Source of the DNA: Ignavibacteriales bacterium CG12_big_fil_rev_8_21_14_0_65_30_8
GTDB taxonomy: Bacteria > Bacteroidota > Ignavibacteria > Ignavibacteriales > Ignavibacteriaceae
Direction: 5' to 3'
NCBI GenBank assembly: GCA_002783525.1
Contig: PFGS01000270.1
Coordinates: 513-6,675, forward strand
DNA: 6,163 bases
The translations under genes and the position numbers were made by a program. Positions 1 to 5,596 of the stretch are shown here, piece by piece (positions within the stretch are counted from its first letter, which is position 1; every line of letters starts with the position of its first letter). The notes under the pieces are model-generated. The model saw only the letters and a program-made list of their open reading frames with translations, ran no database searches and had not been told where the DNA came from.

Positions 1-1
1 G

Positions 2-115
2 AATAAACTGTTTATTCGTAAATCGGAAATTGTTGACGATATTTCAGTTAAGGATGTTTATGATCTTTGTAAACTATTTTTAAGTAAAAAAGAAAAAGTA
101 AATGAAAGTACCTAA
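2..115 (+). CDS. C-terminal end of an unidentified protein (partial, 5' end outside window)
   Basis: An open frame enters from the left edge and gives 37 codons (NKLFIRKSEIVDD... to ...KKEKVNEST) before TAA at 113-115. The tail is rich in lysine, with a predicted helix around DVYDLCKLFLSKK. I do not recognise a family from so short a C-terminus. It is believable as coding because it stays open to the window edge and its end overlaps the start of the ppx-like gene by 14 nt in a different frame, a usual arrangement for co-transcribed, possibly translationally coupled genes. Function cannot be assigned without sequence further to the left. Confidence 0.6.
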   Translation, partial: NKLFIRKSEIVDDISVKDVYDLCKLFLSKKEKVNEST

Positions 116-1049
116 TCCCGTTATAGCAGCTATTGATATTGGCACTAATTCATTTCATCTGTTAATTGCAAAAATTAATAACAAAAATAAAATTCAATCC
201 ATTTATAAAGCTAGAAACATAATGAGGTTGGGAACTGAGCTAGGTGGAAAGATAAAAAAAATTTCTAAAAATGAGATTAAGCTGTCAATTAAAATATTAC
301 TCAAGTATAAAAAAATTGCAGAAAAATATAATGCGGAAATCTTTGCAATTGGTACAAGCGCAATTAGAGAAGTAAATAATAGAAACCAATACATTAAAAA
401 AGTAGAAAAAGAAACCGGAATAAATATAAAAGTAATATCCGGAAAAAAGGAAGCAGAATATATATACAAAGGAATTGAGAAAGTTATATCAATTAAAAAT
501 AAAAAAGTTCTTTGTATCGATATCGGTGGTGGTAGTACAGAAATTCTTTATGTAAAAAAAGGAAAAACTATTTTTTCTACTAGCATAAAAGTAGGAGCAG
601 TCAGAATGACCAACAGTTTTTTCCCGGATGATAATTTAAATATTAGGTCTATCATTGAATGCGATAAATTTGTAGAAAAACAAATTAAAAATAAAAGAGG
701 GATTAACTTTAATCCTGATTATGAAATTGTTGTTGGTTCATCAGGTACAATTCACGCAGCTGCTTCAATGATCTATTACAATAGATTCAATAAGCCACTT
801 AAAAAACCAAATGGATATTCTTTTACCAGAAAAGAATTTGATAAAATGTTTGAAAAAGTTATGGACAAAAGAACTCCAATAGAACGATTAGGTATAAAAG
901 GACTTCAGACAAAAAGAGCAGATATAATTCCGGCGGGATTAATTATTTTATCTGTAATATTTGATCTTTTCAAAATAAAAAGAATAATTTTATCTGAGAA
1001 TGATTTAAGAGCAGGGATAGTTTCAGAAGCAACAAAAACAAATAGATAA
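102..1049 (+). CDS. Ppx/GppA family phosphatase, short form (exopolyphosphatase / pppGpp phosphohydrolase)
   Basis: A 315-residue member of the Ppx/GppA family (ASKHA fold). These cytosolic enzymes release phosphate from the end of polyphosphate and/or convert pppGpp to ppGpp. Visible motifs: the phosphate-binding loop AIDIGTNSFHLLIA (10-23), RLGTELGG (42-49), AIGTSAIRE (82-90), GKKEAEYIYKGI (114-125) whose E117 matches the family catalytic glutamate, the second phosphate loop CIDIGGGSTEI (138-148), VGSSGTIHAAASM (211-223), KRADIIPAGLIIL (271-283) and ENDLRAGI (299-306). The protein stops after the two actin-like domains and lacks the C-terminal HD-like region of the roughly 500-residue E. 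coli Ppx and GppA, so it is the short Aquifex-like form. The ATG is secure: TAA lies directly before it in frame and the first motif begins at residue 10. There is no Shine-Dalgarno sequence. Choosing between polyphosphate and pppGpp as main substrate is not possible from sequence alone. Confidence 0.93.
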   Translation: MKVPNPVIAAIDIGTNSFHLLIAKINNKNKIQSIYKARNIMRLGTELGGKIKKISKNEIKLSIKILLKYKKIAEKYNAEIFAIGTSAIREVNNRNQYIKKVEKETGINIKVISGKKEAEYIYKGIEKVISIKNKKVLCIDIGGGSTEILYVKKGKTIFSTSIKVGAVRMTNSFFPDDNLNIRSIIECDKFVEKQIKNKRGINFNPDYEIVVGSSGTIHAAASMIYYNRFNKPLKKPNGYSFTRKEFDKMFEKVMDKRTPIERLGIKGLQTKRADIIPAGLIILSVIFDLFKIKRIILSENDLRAGIVSEATKTNR

Positions 1050-1051
1050 TA

Positions 1052-1081
1052 AAGAAAAATTGAAACACTTCAATTATTCTT
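1052..1081 (+). terminator. Imperfect hairpin just after the ppx-like gene; possible weak terminator or mRNA 3'-end structure
   Basis: Beginning 3 nt after the ppx-like stop codon, AAGAA-A-AATTGAA pairs with TTCAATT-A-TTCTT around the loop ACAC. This gives 12 base pairs with one A/A mismatch. The stem is A/T-rich with only two G-C pairs, and no T-run follows (ACACTCTCAG comes next), so it does not meet the usual picture of an intrinsic terminator. Its position directly behind a stop codon and in the longest gap of the + strand cluster makes a role in 3'-end formation or attenuation before lepA plausible but unproven. Confidence 0.35.
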
Positions 1082-1124
1082 ACACTCTCAGTATATTAAC
1101 AATCAATTCTTAATAAATTAATTT

Positions 1125-2918
1125 ATGCTTAACATAAGAAATTTTTGTATAGTAGCGCATATAGATCACGGTAAATCCACAATAGCAGATTGCCTTTTGG
1201 AAAATACCGGAACAGTCACTCAGCGTGAGGCAAAATCCCAGGTATTAGATGATCTTGATCTGGAACGTGAAAGGGGAATAACAATAAAATCTCACGCAAT
1301 TCAGATGAAGTATAAATCTGTAAGTGGCGACAATTACATTCTAAATCTCATTGATACTCCGGGTCATGTTGATTTCAGTTATGAAGTATCCCGCTCATTA
1401 GCAGCTTGTGAAGGAGCAATTCTTGTAGTAGATGCTTCACAGGGAGTTGAAGCACAAACAATTAGCAATTTATATATGGCTGTTGACGGAGGACTGGAAA
1501 TTATTCCTGTTATAAATAAAATAGATCTTCCAAGTGCAGAAGTTGAAAAAGTAAAAGGACAAATTGTTGACTTAATAGGATGCAGTGAAGATGAAATTTT
1601 ACTTGTAAGTGCTAAAACTAAAAAAGGCATAAAAGAATTACTCGAAGAGATTATAAAAAGAGTTCCCCCTCCAAAAGGAAATGATAATAAACCGCTTCAA
1701 GCTTTAATTTTTGATTCTGTTTTTGATTCATACAGAGGTGCGATAGCATTTATTAGAGTTTTTAACGGAGTTATTAATACAGGTGATAAACTTAAATTAT
1801 TTGCTACTGATAAAAAAATTGATGCAGAAGAAGTTGGAATTTTAGGAATGCAAAAAATTAAAACTAAGAATTTAAATTCAGGTAATGTTGGTTACTTAAT
1901 TTCAGGTATAAAAGAAGTACACGATACAAAAGTTGGTGATACAGTCACTCATCAAAAAAATGGTGCACAAAAACCATTGCCCGGTTATAAAGAAGTAAAA
2001 CCAATGGTGTTCAGTGGTTTGTATCCAACTGATTCTGATGATTTTGAAGATCTTCGTGATTCGCTTGAAAAATTTAGATTGAATGATTCAGCTCTTGTCT
2101 ATCAACCAGAAACTTCCGCCGCGTTAGGTTTTGGTTTTAGATGTGGGTTTTTAGGCTTATTGCATATGGAAATCGTAAGGGAAAGACTTTTAAGAGAGTA
2201 TGATCAATCGATTATAACCACACTGCCAAATGTTGAATATTTTGTGTACGATAAAAACGGAAAAAAAATTGTTGTTGATAATCCTGCTCTTATGCCTGCA
2301 GTTGGAGAAATTGATTCTGTTGAAGAACCATATATTAAAGCTCAAATAATTTGTCCAAGTGAATATATCGGCAACATTATGAAGCTTGCAATGGATAAAA
2401 GAGGAGTTTATAAAAACACGAATTATATTGATCCCACAAGAGCCGATATACAATTTGATTTTCCATTGTCTGAAATAATCTTTGATTTTTATGATAAGCT
2501 AAAATCAACTACACGAGGTTATGCATCTTTTGATTATGAGTTTTTAGGCTATCAAAAAGGTGACTTAATAAAACTGGATATTTTACTGAATTCAGAACCT
2601 GTTGATGCTCTTTCAATGATAATACATAAAGATAAAGCTTATGACTGGGGACGGAAGGTTTGTTCAAAATTAAAGGAATTAATTCCAAGACAAATGTTTG
2701 AAATTAGTATTCAAGCTGCAATTGGTTCAAAAATAATTTCTAAATCTGTAGTTAAAGCACTTCGTAAAAATGTTTTAGCAAAATGTTACGGCGGTGATAT
2801 TACAAGAAAAAGAAAGTTATTAGAAAAGCAGAAAGAGGGTAAGAAAAGAATGAAACAAGTCGGCAATGTTGAAATACCTCAGGAAGCATTTTTAGCAGTT
2901 CTGCAGATAAATGATTAG
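1125..2918 (+). CDS. lepA: Elongation factor 4 (LepA), ribosome back-translocating GTPase
   Basis: A full-length 597-residue LepA/EF4. This translational GTPase binds ribosomes and acts on stalled or mistranslocated complexes; work in E. coli also links it to initiation and 30S assembly. GTPase motifs: G1 AHIDHGKST (11-19), the switch I stretch ERERGITIKS (47-56), G3 DTPGHVDF (77-84) with the catalytic H81, G4 NKID (131-134) and G5 SAK (162-164). The domain II barrel and the EF-G-like domains III and V follow. The LepA-specific C-terminal domain ends the protein, with KCYGGDITRKRK (553-564) and MKQVGNVEIPQEAF (576-589). Length is normal (about 600). The start is fixed by an in-frame TAA two codons upstream and by the typical N-terminus MLNIRNFCIVAHIDHGKST. 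The leader TAATTT has no Shine-Dalgarno sequence. It is followed by lepB, as in E. coli. Confidence 0.98.
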   Translation: MLNIRNFCIVAHIDHGKSTIADCLLENTGTVTQREAKSQVLDDLDLERERGITIKSHAIQMKYKSVSGDNYILNLIDTPGHVDFSYEVSRSLAACEGAILVVDASQGVEAQTISNLYMAVDGGLEIIPVINKIDLPSAEVEKVKGQIVDLIGCSEDEILLVSAKTKKGIKELLEEIIKRVPPPKGNDNKPLQALIFDSVFDSYRGAIAFIRVFNGVINTGDKLKLFATDKKIDAEEVGILGMQKIKTKNLNSGNVGYLISGIKEVHDTKVGDTVTHQKNGAQKPLPGYKEVKPMVFSGLYPTDSDDFEDLRDSLEKFRLNDSALVYQPETSAALGFGFRCGFLGLLHMEIVRERLLREYDQSIITTLPNVEYFVYDKNGKKIVVDNPALMPAVGEIDSVEEPYIKAQIICPSEYIGNIMKLAMDKRGVYKNTNYIDPTRADIQFDFPLSEIIFDFYDKLKSTTRGYASFDYEFLGYQKGDLIKLDILLNSEPVDALSMIIHKDKAYDWGRKVCSKLKELIPRQMFEISIQAAIGSKIISKSVVKALRKNVLAKCYGGDITRKRKLLEKQKEGKKRMKQVGNVEIPQEAFLAVLQIND

Positions 2919-2952
2919 ATTTATTAAAAATTTCTTTTTTAAATTATAATTT

Positions 2953-3813
2953 ATGCTCAAAGTAATTAAAAGATTTTTTCAAACACTTATTATTCTAATT
3001 ATTGTTACTATAATTATAAGATCATTTTTTCTGGCTGCTTATAAAATACCTACCGGCTCAATGAAAAATACTTTACTGCCCGGCGATTATATAATTATAA
3101 GTAAATTCGATTATAAATTAAGTACACCAAGATATATTCCGTTTACACAGATTGAAATTCCACACACAACTTTATTTAATTTTAAAAAACCCAAAATAAA
3201 TGATATTGTGGTATTTAAGTTCCCCGGTAAAAAATATGATAATGTAAAAGATGAAAAGCTAAATCTTGTTAAAAGGATTGTCGCTATTCCTGGAGATACT
3301 CTAGAGATCATCAATCGGAATTTATTTATTAACTACAAAAAAATACCTTCCCCCATAAAAATGCAATCATCTAATTCTAAAATTATTTCTGATGGAGTAA
3401 AAGAAAAGGGGATTTATCCTGAAATAAAAAACTGGAATGCTGATAATTATGGACCAATAATAATACCTAAAAAAGGGGATATTATTAAGTTAGATATTAA
3501 AAATGTGAGTTATTGGAAATCAATAATTGAAAATGATACGGACAGCTCAAATGTTAGCATCGAAGGTACTGTTATAAATATTAACGGAGTGCCTTTAAGA
3601 GAGTATCAATTAAAACAGGATTATTACTTTGTGATGGGAGACAATAGAGGAAACAGCCTTGACAGCCGTTTTTGGGGTTTTGTCCCTGAAGAATATATCA
3701 TCGGCAGGGTATTGCTAATCTATTGGTCTATTGAAATAGACACAACTGAAAACTCTAACCAAAGTATTTTTGATAATGTAAGATTCAAAAGAATTTTCAC
3801 AGATATAAATTAG
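2953..3813 (+). CDS. lepB: Signal peptidase I (leader peptidase)
   Basis: A 286-residue type I signal peptidase (S26 family), which cuts signal peptides from proteins exported by Sec or Tat at the outer face of the cytoplasmic membrane. There is one N-terminal membrane anchor (about residues 8-28, TLIILIIVTIII), then the catalytic serine in PTGSMKNTL (S36), box C LLPGDYIIISK (41-51), box D with the general-base lysine in NLVKRIVAIPGD (K107), and box E GDNRGNSLDSRFWG (229-242). Between boxes D and E is a long insert (about 125-220) containing WNADNYGPIIIPKKGD (161-176), resembling the enlarged enzymes of Bacteroidota and relatives. The start is supported by an in-frame TAA two codons before the ATG and the expected short cytoplasmic stretch MLKVIKR ahead of the anchor. 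It lies 34 nt after lepA and 7 nt before the methyltransferase gene, probably co-transcribed. Confidence 0.96.
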   Translation: MLKVIKRFFQTLIILIIVTIIIRSFFLAAYKIPTGSMKNTLLPGDYIIISKFDYKLSTPRYIPFTQIEIPHTTLFNFKKPKINDIVVFKFPGKKYDNVKDEKLNLVKRIVAIPGDTLEIINRNLFINYKKIPSPIKMQSSNSKIISDGVKEKGIYPEIKNWNADNYGPIIIPKKGDIIKLDIKNVSYWKSIIENDTDSSNVSIEGTVININGVPLREYQLKQDYYFVMGDNRGNSLDSRFWGFVPEEYIIGRVLLIYWSIEIDTTENSNQSIFDNVRFKRIFTDIN

Positions 3814-3820
3814 TATTATT

Positions 3821-4462
3821 ATGAAAAAAATTATTTATCCGGCACAGCAAGAATATATTTTATCTTTTATTAACCAGAAGAGCAAGCTGATCAAGAGTAT
3901 AGAGAATTTTGCAAAAGAAAATAATATTCCCATTCTTTCAAAAGATGCGTCTGAATTTTTAGAACAAATAATTTCAATCAATCAGCCGAAAAAAGTACTT
4001 GAAGTAGGAACAGCCATTGCTTATTCATCAATAAGAATTGCTAAACTTCTAAAACCATCCTCTGTATTGATGACAATAGAAAAAAGCAAAGACAATATTA
4101 AGTTAGCTTCTACATTTATTAAGAAAGCTAAATTAACAAGAAGAATAAAAATACTTGAAGGAGATGCGGTGGACATAATTCCCAAAATAAAAAACAAATT
4201 TGATTTTATCTTTTTAGATGCAGATAAAGAAGATTATCTAAATTTATATAAATTATCTTTGAATAAGTTAAAGAAAGGGGGAATAATTTTTGTTGATAAT
4301 GTTCTTTGGCAAGGTTTTACTGCAGCCAAAAAAGTACCAAAGAAGTACAAAAGATCAACAGAACATATTAGGGAATTTAACGACCATTTTATGAATACTA
4401 AATCACTAAAATCCGTATTGCTGCCAATTGGTGATGGTATTGGATTGGGATTAAAAATTTAA
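3821..4462 (+). CDS. Class I SAM-dependent O-methyltransferase, TrmR/YrrM-like (family 3)
   Basis: A 213-residue cytosolic methyltransferase of the cation-dependent O-methyltransferase family (Methyltransf_3, catechol-OMT-like). Visible: a helical N-terminus (1-50); motif I VLEVGTAIAYSS (59-70); the acidic end of strand 2 at TIE (E87), expected to bind the SAM ribose; GDA (114-116); FLDADK (131-136) and DNVLWQG (159-165), whose D133, D159 and N160 match the metal-binding Asp, Asp and Asn of the family; and the C-terminal PIGDGIGLGLKI strand pair. The overall pattern resembles Bacillus TrmR (YrrM), which methylates 5-hydroxyuridine at the tRNA wobble position; small-molecule O-methylation is the alternative. 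Motif I has Ala67 where relatives usually have Gly (GTAIGYS). The gene starts 7 nt after lepB with no Shine-Dalgarno sequence and is followed after 1 nt by the next gene. Family is certain; the tRNA substrate is inference. Confidence 0.9.
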   Translation: MKKIIYPAQQEYILSFINQKSKLIKSIENFAKENNIPILSKDASEFLEQIISINQPKKVLEVGTAIAYSSIRIAKLLKPSSVLMTIEKSKDNIKLASTFIKKAKLTRRIKILEGDAVDIIPKIKNKFDFIFLDADKEDYLNLYKLSLNKLKKGGIIFVDNVLWQGFTAAKKVPKKYKRSTEHIREFNDHFMNTKSLKSVLLPIGDGIGLGLKI

Positions 4463-4463
4463 T

Positions 4464-4889
4464 ATGATAAAATTATCACCAAAAGAATTGCTTGAAGCAA
4501 TAGAAAATAAATCCGGCAAAATATTTACCGAGAGAGAGGGGCTTCTTATTATTTTTAATGTTGGATTATCTGACAAAAACAATTCGTTGTTTGAGGAACT
4601 AATTTTCACTTCAAAATATATTTTAGGATTAAAAAGAGTTCTAGAAAAAGGGGCAGGAATTCCTGATGTTAATAATTTAGATGAAGTAAAAAAAGATCTC
4701 GCTAAAAATTTAACTGAAGTTGTGGATATCTTAAAAGAATTATTACTTAAAATGGATGAAAATAAAAAAACATTTTTTGAAAGCAATTATTTGGTGATGA
4801 CTCAAAATTCTTTAGCAAAACTATATTCATTACTGGATGGTTTGGAATGGACAAAGATGTACCTAAATGATTTGAAGAGAGGCAACTAG
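4464..4889 (+). CDS. Protein of unknown function, 141 residues, last gene of the lepA-lepB cluster
   Basis: I do not recognise this protein. It appears to be a soluble, mostly helical protein with no signal peptide or membrane segment. It opens with an amphipathic helix (LSPKELLEAIENKSG, 4-18), then FTEREGLLIIFNVGLS (21-36), a helix around 42-62, a turn at GAGIPD (63-68), and a long charged helix about 72-102 (VKKDLAKNLTEVVDILKELL) with hydrophobic spacing compatible with a short coiled coil or helical bundle. The C-terminus has an aromatic stretch near SLLDGLEWTKMYL (122-134). No cysteine or histidine is present, so metal binding or Cys/His catalysis is unlikely. It is taken as real because it starts 1 nt after the methyltransferase stop, fills the space to the next gene exactly, and has ordinary codon use. 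Its TAG overlaps the stop of the convergent yigZ-like gene. It may partner the methyltransferase, but that is context only. Confidence 0.8.
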   Translation: MIKLSPKELLEAIENKSGKIFTEREGLLIIFNVGLSDKNNSLFEELIFTSKYILGLKRVLEKGAGIPDVNNLDEVKKDLAKNLTEVVDILKELLLKMDENKKTFFESNYLVMTQNSLAKLYSLLDGLEWTKMYLNDLKRGN

Positions 4890-5509
4890 TCTAATATTAA
4901 TAATTTATTCACCTTTATGTCTACATTTCCTTTCAATTCATCTACTAACTTTTCTTCAAATCTTTTTAGATCATTTACCTTTACCAAAATTTCAAATTTT
5001 ACTGTTTCTTTATAAATAGTATTTGTCAATTTAACTTCAAAATTGTTTATAATATGGTGAATAGAACTTATCTGATTGAAATCAACATTAACAAAAACTT
5101 TATTGTAAAACAATTTTTCAATTTTCTTGCTTTTCTCTAAAACTTCAAACGCTGAATTGTAATATGCTTTCCCAAGCGGACCAATTCCCAGTTTTGTTCC
5201 TCCGAAATATCTGATTACCACAACTAAAACATTTTGAAGTTTGAAATGATCTATAGCATTTAATATCCTTAAACCTGCTGTACCATTTGGCTCACCGTCA
5301 TCGGAATATTTAATATTATCATTTAGCAATCTGTAAGCATAACAATGATGTGAAGCATCATAATATTTTTTTTTTATTTCAGCTAATATTTTACTAAAAG
5401 ATTTTTCGGTTGTTATTGGAAAACATTGTGCTATGAATTGAGAACCCTTTTCTTTAAAAATGTTCTCTTTAGACTCTGTAATTGTCAATATTTTATCATC
5501 TTTTAACAT
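4886..5509 (-). CDS. yigZ: YigZ/IMPACT family protein (UPF0029 domain plus DUF1949)
   Basis: A 207-residue protein of the YigZ/IMPACT family. Eukaryotic IMPACT regulates the eIF2 kinase GCN2; the role of bacterial members is not firmly settled, with links to translation and nucleic-acid binding suggested by their fold. Numbering from the chosen start: FKEKGSQFIAQCFP (18-31), HHCYAYRL (54-61), SDDGEPNGTAG (69-79) and VVVIRYFGGTKLGIGPLGKAY (97-116) are the hallmarks of the N-terminal domain; residues about 137-207 form the ferredoxin-like DUF1949 domain. I chose ATG at 5509. The frame is open to a TTG at 5548, which would add 13 residues (MKIKYLGRKILAI) not expected in the family, whereas 207 residues fits E. 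coli YigZ (about 205). No Shine-Dalgarno sequence stands at normal distance. It is transcribed divergently from uvrA and converges on the 141-residue gene, overlapping it by 4 nt. Confidence 0.92.
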   Translation of the reverse strand: MLKDDKILTITESKENIFKEKGSQFIAQCFPITTEKSFSKILAEIKKKYYDASHHCYAYRLLNDNIKYSDDGEPNGTAGLRILNAIDHFKLQNVLVVVIRYFGGTKLGIGPLGKAYYNSAFEVLEKSKKIEKLFYNKVFVNVDFNQISSIHHIINNFEVKLTNTIYKETVKFEILVKVNDLKRFEEKLVDELKGNVDIKVNKLLILD

Positions 5510-5533
5510 AATAGCTAAAATTTTTCTTCCTAA

Positions 5534-5552
5534 ATATTTGATTTTCAAATAT
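5534..5552. promoter_or_regulatory. Perfect 8-bp inverted repeat between yigZ and uvrA, candidate operator
   Basis: ATATTTGA-TTT-TCAAATAT is a flawless 8-bp inverted repeat with a 3-nt spacer, placed in the 87-nt divergent gap 25 bp upstream of the yigZ ATG and 45 bp upstream of the uvrA start. It overlaps the possible uvrA -35 element (TTGATT, 5538-5543). Its symmetry and position suit a homodimeric regulator acting on one or both genes. The half-site does not fit the E. coli LexA box, and the spacing (TTGA-N3-TCAA) differs from the FNR pattern (TTGAT-N4-ATCAA). A short A/T-rich palindrome can arise by chance in such a sequence, so this is a candidate only. Confidence 0.4.
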
Positions 5553-5569
5553 GCTATAGCTAATATAAT
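5538..5569 (+). promoter_or_regulatory. Possible uvrA promoter
   Basis: TTGATT (5538-5543) followed after 17 nt by TAATAT (5561-5566) resembles a sigma-70-type promoter. An exact TATAAT (5564-5569) overlaps the second box but is 20 nt from the first. Transcription would begin near 5574-5577, leaving a leader of about 20 nt before the TTG start. A promoter must lie in this gap because uvrA is divergent from yigZ, but A/T-rich sequence makes such matches common and FCB bacteria often use other consensus elements, so the exact boxes are uncertain. Confidence 0.3.
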
Positions 5570-5596
5570 TATTTAAAAATTTAAACTTGGTAATCA

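Noticed and set aside
203..469. An 88-codon - strand frame inside the Ppx/GppA gene, with apparent membrane-like hydrophobic runs
   Set aside because: Antisense of lysine-rich A/T-rich coding DNA naturally gives Phe/Ile/Leu-rich strings; the + strand protein carries conserved motifs across this span.
1069..1097. Possible lepA promoter: TTCAAT, 17 nt, TATATT
   Set aside because: The -10-like box is good but the -35-like box matches only three of six positions and sits in the hairpin arm; not better than chance in such A/T-rich DNA.
1379..2453. Two - strand open frames (1379-1630 and 2190-2453) inside lepA
   Set aside because: lepA is certain over its full length; these are antisense shadows with no motif or own start signals.
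2919..2952. Possible terminator in the lepA-lepB gap (AATTT/AAATT pairing and a T-run)
   Set aside because: Only five A-T pairs around a T-rich loop, with no GC; too weak, and lepA-lepB are expected to be co-transcribed.
3111..3314. A 67-codon - strand frame inside lepB
   Set aside because: It is opposite conserved signal peptidase boxes and has no features of its own.
4451..4786. A 111-codon open frame on the - strand opposite the 141-residue gene
   Set aside because: It lies entirely opposite a gene that fits its operon exactly, is serine/phenylalanine-rich as expected for antisense of a lysine/glutamate-rich A/T-rich gene, and shows no recognisable motif.
5510..5548. Longer yigZ starting at TTG 5548
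   Set aside because: The extra 13 residues lie before the expected family N-terminus, the codon is the rarer TTG, and the extension would run across the inverted repeat; ATG at 5509 gives normal family length.
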